Source: Echinarachnius parma
Taxonomy: Eukaryota; Echinodermata; Echinoidea; Clypeasteroida; Echinarachniidae
Reading direction: 5' to 3'
DNA: 64,000 nt
Assembly: GCA_037951105.1 (NCBI GenBank)
Contig: JBAMJV010000844.1
Coordinates: 1-64,000 of the forward strand
The notes under the pieces are model-generated. The model saw nothing but the letters and a program-made list of their open reading frames with translations, had not been told where the DNA came from and made no database searches. Position 1 is the first letter of the stretch. Each line of letters begins with the position of its first letter. Shown here in pieces: positions 1 through 16,580 of the stretch. Position numbers and translations under genes: made by a program.

Positions 1-3000
1 ACATCGACCTGCTCTTCCAACGTTCCAATCACAAGGGTACTTTTGCCAAGTTTGCCTTGATCAACAAGTTTCCACTGAACTTTGCGGGATGTGTAGCAAT
101 CTTCTGCTATCCGTTCAACTTCTCCAGCACATACACCCTTGCACAGGATCTGTTGAAGGAACCTAACATCTGGGGTTCCTTTGGATGCCATCCTCACCAA
201 GTGAAACACTATGACGGTGTCCTGGAGGCAAAAATCCTGGAGTACATGGAGCATCCAAAGACTGTTGCACTGGGGGAGATTGGTCTGGACTACTCCAACA
301 GGTAACTTATGACATTTTATTTTAAAATGTATCGCCCTTTCCTCAAAAATCGAGAAGCAAATGTCAAATCAATTCACATTTTGTTTAATTCATGTAATTA
401 CAGAGAAACAATCTTCTCCACTATTCTTTAATGAAATATACTCCAAAATGTTGAATTGTGAGGAGGCAAGATCTCTTCACATGCAAAAATAGATCCTTAT
501 TGTTATATCATAAGAGCCGGTTGAGGCATTGTCATGTACTTGTCATATATCACTTTAAAGATCTTTCAAAGTAACTTTGCTCTCAAAGAACACCATATTT
601 ATAAGGTGAGAAGACATATTTTTCAACTACGTTCAGTGGAGTTGCTTTAGTTTTTAATATTCTTGTAATTCAAGGAAAATAAAATTTGATAGTGACCAGT
701 GTAACTTGTGTACTTCACTAATTGCTGCACAGACCACTGGAAGTGACTTCAGACCACGAGTTGCAGAAGATGATATTTCGCAGACAGCTGCAGCTTGCCC
801 TGGATGTGCGCAAGCCCCTAGTCATTCACTGCAGAGATGCTGAGGAGGATACCTTGCACATCATGACGGACATGGTCCCCAGGAATCACAAGATCCACAG
901 ACACTGCTTCACTGGTCCTCCGGAGGATGCCATGTGAGTAGACAAATGTTAACTAGAATGAGGATTTGAAAGTAGTTCAGCGAAGAAGATTACAACATGG
1001 AGCTAGGGACTTAAAGTCTAACCATTTTTAAAGTCCCATGCGCATCAGAGATCCAAGTGAAATAGCAGTTTAAATATTCATCTCGGGATCAATGATAAAC
1101 GCTCTTCGGATAACAAATACAGAGTGAAATTCTTTCTTGTGCCATAATTGTTTTGAAGTGAATTAATATATTGTCTGCTAACACACGTGCTGTCTACAAT
1201 GTGACGTCATCAAAACAGTTTTTTTTTAAATCCAAAGTTTGTTTATTATCGATCCTGAGATGGGTTTTTAAATTGCTGTTTCACTTGGATCTCCAGTGCG
1301 CATGGGACTTCATACATACATTACATATATCTTTTGATTAAAATACGAGACTGATATTTGATGCATTTAAATAGTGTTTTAATTGAGTTGAGTCGTTACC
1401 CGGCGAGTCGCCTCGTTCACTTAGCACATGAAGTATTATTTGTCAGCTATGTACAGCGTAACACTTCCCCCAGTTTATAATGAAAAGGGAGTCTTCCACT
1501 ATTTCTGGAAAAGGACTCTAAAGAATGGGCCCTCTGTTCAAATTGAATGGGGTATTCTAGAGGCGTTCTAGACTATAAAGAACACTAAAAATTGTTTCAC
1601 CCTCTCCCCTAACGTGACATCATTATTTCTTCAACAGCGCCTTCTTGCGAGCCTTCCCTAATTCCTTCATTGGCCTGACAGCTCTGGTAACGTTCCCTAC
1701 AGCAACAAACACTCACCAGACAGCCCGAGCCATTCCACTCAACAGGCTTCTCTTGGAGACGGACACACCCTACTTTGTGCCCAAAAAAGTAAGTCTGATT
1801 AACCTCTTAAAACATGGCCCATATTTTCATCAGTGGCACAACTTTGATCCAGTCTAAAAAGACAGAAATTACCAGTAACCGCTTAAACCATTTCACACCT
1901 GTGGAATTTCTTTAGTCCATTGATGGTTGTCAATTCATATGCCACCAGACATTCTGATTGATTCTTTTGGAGTAATCGCAAAAATCCAGCCCCTCAGTCC
2001 TTTTATGGTTAAGACGAGATTGATTTACTTCGCCCAATGTTAAAATATAAGGGCTATCTGGACACTAAAACTTCTCTAAAAATTATTTCTATTTTATTTC
2101 CAATATATAAAGCAACAAGATCAAATTACAAAATATTCAAGTGCACTTGCTTAATAATTGACATTTGAACCAGTAATAATTCATCAAGTTGAATATTGGT
2201 GACCCGATCAGGCAAGTAAAATTTCAATTAACTGCTGCTGTATGTGAGAACAAGACATGATTTTTCATGTGCCTAACTCTCCTAAAACTAAAGACCGATA
2301 AATTTAGTTGTAACCAATTCACCACCATTATTCATTGATATATTTATGAGATTTATTAAAGAAGAAAGATTTTGTAAATTGTTGGGGCCACTAAATTTCT
2401 ATTCCGGACACTAAATAGGAAAATCAATTATTTGTAAGGCCTGAATGGACCAGTAGAAAATGAAAGTTGTTATTAATTCATTCCAATATTTGTGTTGTTG
2501 AGCCCTGCCTAGCAATGCTTGTGTTGTTTGACTTTAAAGGGGACCGCCAGGCAAAGGACAACACATTATTATATGTTTTGGTACCGTTTTGTGATATCAA
2601 ATAGATACCCAACATTTTGCAAAGGGTTGTGTAATTCATAAACAAAGCAATTCATTTCCACCACTTACGGAACCACGGCTATCTCGTGGTTCCACACGGG
2701 CCAGGCATTTGCGAGTGCGCCAATGCAATTCACGCGTACGTCAATAGAATCCCGGATGATTCGTTCGCTCTGCACAGAGCGCCGCTGGCTCTGCTCGCAT
2801 AATAGTCTGCGCATTCAGACCGCATGACTGCATGGCTGAGAATGGTGATGCGTTTTCCAATTATATATTTTTTCTGAAAACATATTTTTGTGAACTTATT
2901 GAAGGAAAGGAATAGTAAAGATGTTACCTTTCTATAAAAAGATTTTTATTTTTGGGTGGTGGTACCCTTTAATATGAGACATGTTAAATTAGTGTTGAAT

Positions 3001-3183
3001 CCTGCATAGCTCTTTAACTCATTCAATGTTTGTGTATGACCCATGTAGGTGCGTGGAACCAAGTGGTCTCATCCAGCCATGGCTGTTCATGTTGCTGAGA
3101 GGATTGCCCAGCTACGAGGGATTCCATTGGAGGATGTCCTAACTGCTGTCAGAGCCAACACCATGACCATGTACGGAATATAG
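1..3183 (+). CDS. TATDN2: TATDN2-like TatD-family metal-dependent nuclease, 3' part (4 exons, 5' end outside window)
   Basis: Exons 1(frame from 3)-301, 733-933, 1638-1788 and 3049-3183 (stop TAG 3181-3183) join in frame into 261 residues. Every junction is GT-AG and phases agree (2, 2, 0). TatD metal and active-site motifs appear in order: GEIGLDYS in exon 1, VIHCRDAEED and HRHCFTG in exon 2, LLLETDTPYF in exon 3, and a WSHPAMAVHVAERIA C-terminal helix region in exon 4. The N-terminal HxH metal motif of the family is not seen and should lie upstream. The segment from FPLNFAGCVAIFCYPF onward fits the TATDN2 branch better than TATDN1 or TATDN3. TatD enzymes are TIM-barrel hydrolases acting on nucleic acids; the exact substrate here is inferred only from family. 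The gene lies in tandem with SLC35E3 about 3.8 kb downstream. No truncation or frameshift is visible. Confidence 0.93.
2534..2972. mobile_element. TTAA-flanked MITE (family B) in last TATDN2 intron
   Basis: The element begins TTAAAGGGGACC and ends GGTACCCTTTAA, so both ends read TTAAAGGG inward and TTAA serves as the target site. The interior has a CpG-rich middle (2690-2830). An inverted copy lies at 31335-31755, and a fragment of one end is at 15300-15330. There is no coding capacity, so it is non-autonomous. A piggyBac-type mobiliser is inferred from the TTAA only. Confidence 0.8.
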
Positions 3184-3240
3184 AAACTCGCTATATTCAT
3201 ATTCAAGCCAGTCAAATCCACAATATGTATATTATGTTTT

Positions 3241-3415
3241 CTAGGCAAGTTGTAACCTTCTTTTTCTAGGAAAGTTGTAACCTTCTTTTTCTAGGAAAGT
3301 TGTAACCTTCTTTTTCTAGGCAAGTTGTAAACTTCTTTTTCTAGGCAAGTTGTAACCTTCTTTTTCTAGGCGAGTTGTAACCTTCTTTTTCTAGGCAAGT
3401 TTTAACCTTCTTTAT
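3241..3415 (+). repeat. 25-bp minisatellite, 7 copies, in TATDN2 3' UTR
   Basis: Units starting CTAGG recur at 3241, 3266, 3291, 3316, 3341, 3366 and 3391, exactly 25 bp apart. The consensus is CTAGG(C/A)AAGTTGTAACC followed by a pyrimidine run. The array starts about 58 bp after the TATDN2 stop codon, so it is probably transcribed in the 3' UTR. Confidence 0.92.
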
Positions 3416-5905
3416 TTTGCTGCGAGGACTGTACAGTGACAAGTGATTACACTGGATGATCTTCCAACTGCAGTTGGAGGTGGATTTCATTAAATTCTTA
3501 AAATGTAATGTACTAAGTAATTCAGTCTTTGAAAGCCCAAATTGAAATGCTTTATCTGCGCAGATATTTATAGCTCATATTTGCAATACCTCAAGAACCA
3601 GAACTTTGAGGAATTACCATCTGTACCTGAATGTATCACTTTCTTGAGAAGCTAATCTCAATCAATTAGATTTGAGGCTTGTGACATGTCTGAGGTCAAA
3701 GGTCGCCAGGGTTAATTTTAAGTCATGCCGTCAAAACTCACCATACTGTACACAGTGATATTTCTCCAGTTTTGTTATTGGCGAGGTTGGACCAATACAA
3801 TGTGGATTAAAAGCTCAATTGCCATCACATTTTCTTCAATGACTTTAGTCAGACGCACTTACCCCTGAGCTATTAAGCTATTAACGAGAGTACCAAATTA
3901 ATGACATCAACATCTTCTAACAATGTGACCTCATATTTAAGTGTATTTGGGCTGAATGATGATTGTTTTCATAGCGACTACGTGGGCTGCAAATTGTGGC
4001 TTGCCTGATTGTTTGTTTCATAAATACATTTGAAGATCTTTCATACTGCTATATTAAACAAAAATTATGTTGTCAGAAGAATTAACCCCTGAATTTGAAT
4101 GAAATGCTTTCGATTTGAGAAAAGGCCTTAGTTTTGGGGCCCTTACCTACAGTCTGATGTAGTTGTCGCTTTCTCAACAATATTTTAATTTGAAACAGCT
4201 TGCTATGAAAGCAGTCAGAATGCAGTAAATCTGAAGAAAAATCAACATACCTCATTATGAGGAATTGTGTGGGTTTCTTGATGCTAAAATGGAAGTGACT
4301 TTTTAGCTCGATGCTCTATGATACATCTATGTGTGTAAAATCAGTTTTTATGTTGAGATTTTAAGTTCAACTCCAAGATAAGAGGATGGCAAAGTATGTT
4401 GAGATTTTAAGTTCAACTCAAGATAAGAGAATGCCAAAGTTTAGTTTTTTAATCAGTAGAGTTATAAACATTGCTTGATGGAAAATATGCTATCTATTGT
4501 TAGTGTAAACTGATATTTAACGTGCGTTTGATCAATTGTTTTTCTAGTGTATCAGTAGACCTGTAGGATTTTCTTTTACAAAAATGAAAAGAGTTTTCTG
4601 TGTTGTTAGGTTTGCAAGCTTATATGAATTGCATACACTTCTAGACGTGTTCCTTTCATTTTCTCTCCTTCACACATGTGAAATGTATAGCATTCAAATT
4701 GTGAACCATTATTGTAGTCACTTAAATATCGGCGGGTGAGAAGAAGGCGTTTAGTGAATTTTTAGGGGTGATATTTCGGATATTGAGTTATGTATACCAT
4801 ATTATTGCTTATCATGTTCTCTACCTTAAAGAACATTTTCAAATGATAGTTCTCAATTACTGAGATATTGACCAATCATTAAAGGGCGTTAACTGTTTTT
4901 TATCAAAGTTATCAAATTTGCATATTTCTGTAGTGCCCTTCTCTTTCTCAATCAATGATATATTCTATGTGTGACTGTATCACAGTATAATGGACTTTTG
5001 TGGTGCCAAATTTGATGATTCCGTTGCTACTAAGTAATTGATTAAGCAAAATCATACTGTGTTGTAATACTACATGATGTATAATCAGGGTAGTAGATCT
5101 TTAGTACCAGAAGGTTGAACTTTCTTTCAACTATGCCATGTACAAAAGTAAGAAATTCAATTGATTGTCAAACCTTTGGTACACGTATTACAATTGGGCA
5201 AGTAAAATCAAGGCATCTTGAATTGTAGGGCCTTGAAAACAGAATCTAATGGCTACACACAAAGAATTTATTAGGCTCCATGCCTCCTTGGTGATACCTT
5301 CTTGCTCAACTTAAATCTGCTTGAAAATAAGGAAAGTTATTACATGTAGTGTAATTATTGTAAATGTGTTGTGGTTGCATCTATTGAAGTCGTGGAACTT
5401 CATTTGTTCAGGTACGTTTCACATATTTTTGTCCATTAATATGAAAGAAATCAATACTGTCTTTATATCAATTGGATTTTCCAGAATTCAATAAATCTCA
5501 ATCATATTATTGAGTTCAGTTTGTTTTGAAAACTAAATTGACGTTGTTTGGCATTTGTCTCTTCTTTATTTTAGCATTTGTAAGAAAAAAAGGGGTTCTG
5601 TGATTTTGATAATAGCCCTTTTGGCTGCCAGATTAACAGTTTTCACAACAGTGTTTATTTCATTTACATGCCACATACGCAGACCAACATGATATTTATC
5701 AAGTAATACAAATATACTTCTTCCCTTTTTTTACATCAAGAATCATAATTCTTGATTGGTTTATCCAAATCTGCTCAAATTGTCGCTATTAGGTATTTTA
5801 TGTTTCCCTTTTCACCCAATCTGCTTAAAATTTTGTAGAAACTTTCCCATTAAGTCACAAAAAATATGTTTGTGTATTACACGCATTCATTATGCACGGT
5901 TTGAA
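3416..5905. other. Intergenic AT-rich region, with a 46-bp tandem duplication at 4351-4441
   Basis: No exon with recognisable protein similarity is seen. It probably includes the rest of the TATDN2 3' UTR. The only clear structure is a two-copy tandem duplication beginning TGTTGAGATTTTAAGTTCAA (4351-4396 and 4397-4441). Confidence 0.6.
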
Positions 5906-5907
5906 TT

Positions 5908-6258
5908 TTATAATAATAATAATAATATACTCGGTTTATATAGCGCCTAATATGATTGATAATCATCTATAAGCGCTTTACAATGATAATATTACCCCCG
6001 GTCATAGCTAGGATACAATGCAAACCAGCACACATTGTGTGCACCATCTCCACTCCCTGGGGAGCATTCCTTACAAGCGGCTCATGGGCATTGAGAAGAT
6101 CCTTCACATAATAGGCTTTCACCTCCTACCGGGTCCCCATTTATACACCTGGGTAGCGAGCAGCAATTGTGGATTAATTGTCTTGCTGAAGGACAAAGGC
6201 AGTAGGCAGGGTTCAAACTCGGGATCTCATGATCGGAAAGCGCGTGCTCTACTAATCT
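5908..6258 (-). mobile_element. tRNA-derived SINE, antisense copy
   Basis: On the minus strand this has a tRNA-like head whose end reads GATCATGAGATCCCGAG. A body follows carrying the conserved 'CTCCCCAGGGAG' and 'AGCGCTTTATA'-type blocks, and it ends in an (ATT)n tail (5911-5928 on the plus strand). The same body occurs in plus orientation at 16258-16580 and 11430-11660. The head has a Pol III B-box-like sequence but does not fold into an intact tRNA. Confidence 0.8.
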
Positions 6259-6420
6259 TGTGAAAAAACCTTTCACTTCTAATTCACTTTCATAATTGGA
6301 AAAATGAATGAGCAAGCTCATTTTATATAATTGCATGTAAATAAATTTTAAAAAAGGATAATATTTAAATCGGAGAATTTTGGCTTTAGTCCTAATAAAC
6401 TAAATCAGGAGTAGGATAAT

Positions 6421-6426
6421 AAAAAA
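6421..6426 (-). terminator. Pol III oligo-T terminator of tRNA-Leu
   Basis: There is a run of six T on the minus strand, four bases downstream of the tRNA 3' end. This fits the usual Pol III stop signal. Confidence 0.75.
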
Positions 6427-6429
6427 TGG

Positions 6430-6552
6430 TGTCAGAAGTGGGATTCGAACCCACGCCTCCATTCGGAGACCAGAACACCCATACGCCTCAGAAGAGGCAA
6501 GGCAAAGCATGTACCTTGAGTCTGGCGCCTTAGACCGCTCGGCCATCCTGAC
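6430..6552 (-). tRNA. tRNA-Leu(CAA) with intron
   Basis: The 5' half is 6552-6515, a 39-nt intron is 6514-6476, and the 3' half is 6475-6430. The acceptor stem GTCAGGA pairs with TTCTGAC, the A box is TGGCCGAGCGG and the B box is GGTTCGAATCC. The anticodon stem is CCAGA/TCTGG around loop CTCAAGT, giving anticodon CAA. The intron sits one base after the anticodon, as in other metazoan tRNA-Leu-CAA genes, and a variable arm is present. The internal promoter boxes and downstream T-run indicate an intact gene, not a SINE head. It is divergent from SLC35E3, whose start codon lies about 410 bp away. Confidence 0.97.
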
Positions 6553-6599
6553 TTCACGTTGTACAGAGTAATTTAGTAGTTATTTATCCAAATAGTACG

Positions 6600-6965
6600 G
6601 TACTCTAGCGCCCGTCCTCTGTACGCATGCGCATAATGGGATAATTGCTAGTACAATGAACGCCACGTACGTATATTTATGCAACCCTACGGTACCACCC
6701 CAGCTGCATAGCTAGTCCGCCTGGGCTGGCCCGGGCCGCACCCGTCACGCGATCACCGTTTGCTCGCTGGTCATTCAGGGCAGCATGAATGACCTAAGTA
6801 CTCGCTTCGCGTCGCCGCCCGCGCCCGGCGCGGCGGCCCGGTCGGCTACCGCGCGCGCCATCCATATGCCAGTATGCATGCAGCTGGCGGAAGTAGTGTA
6901 CCAGCTCGATTTTGTCTGCAGTAAAGAAGTTATTGGATTGCAGTGGAAAATAGAAAGAACAAGAA
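6600..6965 (+). promoter_or_regulatory. CpG-rich promoter / 5' UTR of SLC35E3
   Basis: GC and CpG content rise sharply here, for example around 6720-6870 (CGCGCGCGCC, GCCCGCGCCCGG), in an otherwise AT-rich window. The rise ends at the SLC35E3 start codon. No TATA box is evident. The transcription start cannot be fixed from sequence. The divergent tRNA-Leu gene shares the upstream edge. Confidence 0.7.

Positions 6966-6973
<8 letters not shown>
6785..6973 (+). other. Upstream ORF overlapping the SLC35E3 start
   Basis: A 62-codon ORF begins at ATG 6785 and ends at TGA 6971-6973. It is out of frame with, and overlaps, the main ATG at 6966. It is rich in Ala, Arg and Pro because of the CpG-rich DNA and resembles no family I know. 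It counts as a uORF only if transcription starts upstream of 6785. The main ATG has the better context (A at -3, G at +4). Confidence 0.4.
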
Positions 6974-11074
<4,101 letters not shown>

Positions 11075-11111
11075 TGAGTATCCAACCAATTTCATTAATT
11101 CATATCTATAG

Positions 11112-11350
11112 ATGAAAATGAGCAAAGATAAGAGGGTTTCCCTGGGATTCGAACCGGAGACCTCAGGATTGCTAGACAGGTGCTTGACCATCTGGCTAGA
11201 AAGCCCTTGTGGTGGTTGTTCGGCCATCACAAGCTTTGAAAGGGGTTTCAGGAACAAACAACCAGCACAAGGGACTTCTAGCTCAGTTGGTCTAGTAATC
11301 CGGAGGTCTCTTGTTCAAACCCCAAGGAAACCCTTCTTTCTTTTTTTGTT
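11112..11350. mobile_element. Head-to-head pair of tRNA-headed SINEs
   Basis: The left half (11118-11215) is antisense: GAGCAAAGATAAG, then a tRNA-like block with inverted B box (GATTCGAACC). The right half (11265-11350) is sense: CTAGCTCAGTTGGT, then TTGTTCAAACCCC and CTTTTTTTGTTGCTCAT. The spacer contains GCTTTGAAAGGGGTTTCAGG. The same arrangement occurs at 59892-60092. Confidence 0.75.
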
Positions 11351-11660
11351 GCTCATTATCAATATATTATATTATTGTCAGTTTCCCAATGTTGTGCCAT
11401 GATCAGATAAGCCCTGGCATTTTATGGCACTCAGGCCTCAGCAAGGCATTTATGGCTCTCTACCCAGGAGTATAAATGGGTACTTGGTCGTTAATAACAT
11501 AAGCCTTTAGCGCCCTATACGGTAGAGGAGCTTGGGCTTGTATGCTCCCCTGGGAGTTGAGATGGTGCGCAAGATGATTGTGCGGGTCTGAACTGTACCT
11601 GATGACCAGTGGTAATAATGCACCTCTGAGTAGGGTACCTAGATACAAAGCATTCTATAA
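11351..11660 (+). mobile_element. SINE body (tRNA head replaced)
   Basis: Blocks CTCTACCCAGGAGTATAAAT, CTCCCCTGGGAGTTGAGATG and TACCTGATGACCAGTGGTAA match the SINE at 16258-16580. The 5' part differs. Confidence 0.7.
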
Positions 11661-12237
11661 ATACTATATATAATTATCATGTCCTCATTACATTATGGCA
11701 AACTCAGATTTAGGCTTTGCTAAACAAGAAAGATAATTCACATACTGTAACCCAGGTTGTTATTGTCGAGGGGTTTACATAATTGGTTCTTTAGGCGACA
11801 GGTTTGTAATCAAGAACTCAATATTTGAAAATGTCTTCCTACTGGATGTGGAAAATGTCATCAATTTTGTTATGTTGACCTCATTTGCAAATTGATTTTG
11901 TGAGAATGTGTGATGAAGACTGGGAGTAATAATGACCGAGTAGTAATCTTTAATGGAGTTTATGATCAATCATATAGTGATATAATGTTATGTAGTGGTA
12001 GCCCCATACCCAATTAATTCATAATCACCCTCATGTGTATGCCCTGATAAGATGTTTCATCCTTCTACAGAGGAATTGTGCTTTTGACCATCATCAGGGC
12101 AGCATCTCTTATCTGACTTGCTCTTATATTTCATCCATACATTTCTACATACATGTGATATTTCATGGTATATTCTCCAAAGTTTGGTGAACAAAATAAA
12201 TGGAACTTACAAATATTACCTCTAAATTATTGCCCCT

Positions 12238-12442
12238 CTGCATATATGTCTTTGTTTCTTTTATAGATGATCTTCCAAATCGCATGATCACAAATCATGA
12301 TCCCAAGTAGCGAAAACCGCTAAACAACAATATTCAAATCACGTGATCACAAATTTCTGCATATCTTTGTTTATTTTATAGATGATCTTCCAAATCACAC
12401 AAATCATGATCCCAAGTAGGGAAAAACCGTTAGACAACAATA
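12238..12442. repeat. Two-copy tandem duplication (about 120 and 85 bp)
   Basis: Unit 1 (12238-12357) and unit 2 (12358-12442) share TTTATAGATGATCTTCCAAA, ATCATGATCCCAAGTAG and AACAACAATA. Unit 2 lacks the CACGTGATCACAAA part. Confidence 0.7.
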
Positions 12443-12729
12443 AAAAAAAACTTTTATTATCGTAATCCTCATCTCCCTTTCCTCAAAGTGAACCTACCCT
12501 GGGGTTTACCAAGCCAGCCAGAAGGTCACTCTTGCCTTCTTGACATACTGCAAACAACGTAATATGCTCGCCCTTTTTTTTTGTAAGTGTTGATCTGAAA
12601 ATTTGAAAGCTTTTAATACACAAGTTTGTTTAGATCACCATTGGCATGCAAAGTATCCTCCCCTCTACCCCCTTGGCCTTTAACAAGTAGATGCAAATGA
12701 ACTTGGGTCTTTATCTCAATAACATACCT

Positions 12730-13253
12730 TTAAAGGAATAGTACAGTTCTGGTCAAACTTGCACCCTATCATGAAGAACTAATAATCATAACTCCATCAT
12801 GCCCAAAAGGTTGAAAAACTTACAAACGGCTAAGTTGAAGGAGACTGTTATCATTCTAAAAACAGCCATTAAAACACAAGAGGGCGCTCTTTAAAAACAT
12901 TAGTTTTAACAATTTTTTGGTGAAAAATTGTGAATGTGATTAATTGTTTAAATAATGATTCAATAGAGAAATCGTCAACAACTATTTAATAACCTTGTTG
13001 GTATATTTTCAAAAAATGTTAGGCATTATACTTGAATATTTTTCTTAAATTGTTGAATAAATGTGGGTCCCTTATTTATTCCAATCAGATATATTTATTG
13101 ATATTTCTGCTGTTTCTGAACGATTTTGATCAAATAAAGTTTGTTTTATCTTTAAGATCACATGCTTTTCCAAGTATTATACTTAGTTGTTCATTACCTC
13201 ACAAATTAATTATTTCTTAAGCGCCCTCTAAAACAAAACTGTCCTATCCCTTA
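12730..13253. mobile_element. TTAA-flanked MITE (family E), copy 1
   Basis: Begins TTAAAGGAATAGTACAGTTC and ends in inverted form ACTGTCCTATCCCTTA. Internal blocks 'AAGAGGGCGCTCTTTA' and 'TTGATCAAATAAAGTTT' recur in the copies at 49127-49657 and 60341-60882. Confidence 0.8.
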
Positions 13254-13604
13254 TTTAGCTGCCTTAAATACTAGGCTTTTGAAATAAAGAAAAACATGTA
13301 GAGTTGAGTACTTGAGTGTCCCCAACCCCTCCCCCACGAGTAATCCCAATCTACATCCCTGGCAGCAATGCCATTTATCCCTCCTGTGCACACTTATTCT
13401 GGAAAAGTTTTTCGTAAAAGTAACCTTTACATTTGGCACATTTTCATATTTTGAATTAACTGATTTCTAACTTGTCTATTTTCAATTTCTACATTGCCTT
13501 TATGCTTGTAACATGTATATATTTAACAGTGCTATAATTTGTCAATTTTCATTAAAAACTACCAGTACTACTCACACAGCACAGCATGCATAATATTTCA
13601 TTTC

Positions 13605-14037
13605 GTAAAGTGACCATAACTTTATATTTTTTCCAATAGTAATATTTCAGACTTCAAGCTTATACTAATTTCATTGTAAGATTCTTGAGAATGATATGTG
13701 AGAGTTTCATAGAAAAGGAATAATGTTTACCTAGTGAAAACAGAGAAAATGAATGTCAGATTTTATCCCAATAGTTTACATGAAGTATCTAAACTTGGAT
13801 ACTATGGATGATTGAGTATCCACATATCGGATACTCTTGACTACGGTCAAAAGCGACTATAGACGCTTCCAAATTTGAAGTCTTAATATCCATAATTAGG
13901 GAGACATTTGAAAAATCAGTGCCCATTTTATTCTTCTGTTACCAATTTAGCCAAACAACAAGGTACAAGAGAAGTGTGAAAGCTCCAAGTGATTTTAGTT
14001 GGATTTTTACAAAGTTAATGGATCACTATTTTAAGCA
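13605..14037. mobile_element. MITE (family G), diverged copy
   Basis: The left edge GTAAAGTGACCATAACTTTA and right edge AAAGTTAATGGATCACTATT are inverted repeats. Internal blocks (TTTCATAGAAAAGGAATAATG, GACTACGGTCAAAAGCG, GGTACAAGAGAAGTGTGAAA; each shared in part) recur at 22692-22930, 23043-23260, 49735-49890 and 60328-61292. Confidence 0.7.
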
Positions 14038-16257
14038 TTATGCAGGGTTAGGAAATGTTTGTTTAATGATATTTACTTGCATCAAAGATTTTGTAAATTT
14101 CACAAATTAAATAAAACCCTACGCTTAACACAAACTATCTGCTGGTTAGAACTGCATGTAGCATTCATCTGCAAATTATACTTTCATTCCGTAGTTTGTA
14201 TTTCAATGATTTAAATCTGGTATGACTATATTCAGAAAATGTATTAGTTTGAAGATCATACTTTTCAGTTGATACAGGTCTAACATAATTTCATCAGCAA
14301 AATTAATTTAATTTACCTTTTTTCAATTATCATGGTGAAACTATTGCATTTCCCAATCAGTTGTCAAACTGGAGTGCCAGTAACACTTTTTGTTTCAAAT
14401 AAATATATATCATGCATTTTTAAATTTTCCCTGAACATGATCAGTAAATAATTTCTAATAAATGAAAGAAAACAGTAAATTAACTAGTCCATTCTACCTA
14501 ACAGTTAAACAAAAATAGCTAGAAAAATATTATAGAAATTTCTTTATTTATCCATCAGTTTATTTGTTTGTAGGTGATTGTGATTCATGGTCTTTCTTGT
14601 ACAATTATGCTTCTCTTTGTTTATGTTTCCCTCTCCTCTGCCTGGCCTGTGCCCAAGCAGCTCTAGGTCTACTTAACCATCAACTGTTTACCAGTCTTTC
14701 TTCATCAGTCTTTCTTCACCAGTCTTGTTTCTACATCATTCCAATCCACCCGGTTCACTCAGCATCATCATGCATGTTCTGTCTCTGCCTGTGTGTGTTT
14801 ACATGATTGCGCATTCGCTGTTCTCATTTTCGTACACTGTGCTTCTGATAAACACTACTGAGCTATCCATCTTTCATATTAAATAATGAAATGTGATGAA
14901 AATTCTGCATTTTTTGTAAAAATTATATTTTTGAAATGGTATGTATGAATATATATGCAGGCCTGATATATGTAATAATTTTCTAATAAATGAAAGAAAA
15001 CAGTAAATTAGTAACTAGTCCATTGTACCTAAATTTTTAGAAAAATAGGTGCCCAGAAAATGTTATCTTAATTTAAAATTATGTCCTCCTGGGTCAGCAG
15101 AAGAATACTATATCTATTGTCTATATGATAAAAGAACAAGATAAGTCTGTCCTGCAGACTAAATGAATGTTTATTTGCAGTAGTTATGATCATAAAGTTT
15201 GAATAGAAACATTTTTGGAGACACAAAATTTGTCAGTTCCTGGTGGAATGAATACATTATATTACTAAAAGTAATCACTTTTTATACCAAATTGTTATTT
15301 TGGGGGTGTTGGTTCCCTTTAATATTACACAGTCATGGAAATTAAAATAATTTTCTTTAAGCTGCTCCAAAATCATTCATACTGTCATGTATGTAGTGTA
15401 TATACATGTACAATGTAGTTCAAATGTCACTACTGTTTCTATTTATGAACGGCATGGACAATTCTCATAAAAGGTCTTAGCTTGTGATTCCTTTCATTTA
15501 CATTCTTTCATGGCAAAAAAAAAACAACAAATTTCTATGGTTGAATTCAACATCTTGCCTGGCTTGGAACTTGTAGATCTATAGTGCATACTTATTCTTG
15601 CCTAAAAGCAAACTCGTGTCCTTGCCGCCTGTAAACAAAGTCCTCTACGTTTAAGCTAGGTTGCTAATATTGTTCAAATTGGTTTTATGACTTTTTAAGT
15701 TTTAACAAAGGTTGCTCCAGCCAAGCAGAAAGCTTGCCCAAAGGGTTATGTGACAATGACATAACAAATACTAAGTTTAAAATTGGAAGCATGGTGGATT
15801 CCAACATATTGAATTGTATATTAGTAACATGTTTTAATTGAATAACTTGTCTCAAAAGTTATACAAGAAGGGGAAGTGCTAACATAAATAATTTGGTCTA
15901 AAATTCTATTTTTTTACGAATATTCTGTCATCATGTACATGTATGTACATATTCTCCATGTGGAAAAAAAAAATCATTATATTTATTATGTATTTCTTTT
16001 ATGAAATTATGAACAAACATTGCCTGAGCCGTGTGCATGAGCATTACACATTCTAGGAGAGAAATATTGCAATCTAGTTTGTATCTGATGAACGATTAGA
16101 CTTTTTTTCCTTTCACTTCAAGATATATTGTGCATTATATGAACAATTTCAAATTTACACGATTTGTCTTTTAAACATACACGATTTCAAGTGCACAAAC
16201 ATTATCTATCTTGTGGCCCTTCACAAAAATGTACTCCCTATTTGTTTCTATTTGTGG
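14038..16257. other. Intergenic AT-rich DNA
   Basis: No gene is seen. A segment around 14445-14500 (TTTCTAATAAATGAAAGAAA onward) is repeated at 14975-15035. A MITE B end fragment lies near 15300-15330. The open frame at 14564-14806 is low-complexity TCTTT/Cys-rich and was not called. Confidence 0.5.
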
Positions 16258-16580
16258 ACGAGGTGTGGCAAGATTGGTAGAGCGCGCGCTTTCCGATCTC
16301 GAGATCCCGAGTTCGAACCCAGCCTACTCCGTTTGTCCTTCAGCAAGACAATTAATCCACATTGCTGCTCTCTACCCAGGAGTATAAATAGGTACTTGGT
16401 CGGGTGTTAATTGGCCATCAGCGCCCGTTGGGCAGCTGGGCTAGTATGCTCCCCAGGGAGTTGAGATGGTGCGCAAGATAATTATGCTGGTTTGACCTGT
16501 ACCTGATGACCAAGGGTAATAATAATGCACTTAGAAACATTGTATTAAGCGCTTTATAAATGTAATATATTATTATTAAT
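16258..16580 (+). mobile_element. tRNA-derived SINE, most complete copy
   Basis: The tRNA-like head runs from about 16263 (GTGGCAAGATTGGTAGAGCG, A-box-like) to the B box GTTCGAACCC at 16311-16320. The body blocks are CTCTACCCAGGAGTATAAAT, CCCCAGGGAGTTGAGATGG and ATTAAGCGCTTTATAAAT. The tail is (ATT)n. It shows Pol III SINE architecture with no reading frame. Confidence 0.85.

Noticed and set aside
14564-14806. 80-codon Cys/Leu/Ser-rich open frame
   Set aside because: Low-complexity TCTTT/CAGTC sequence, no start context, no similarity to a known family.
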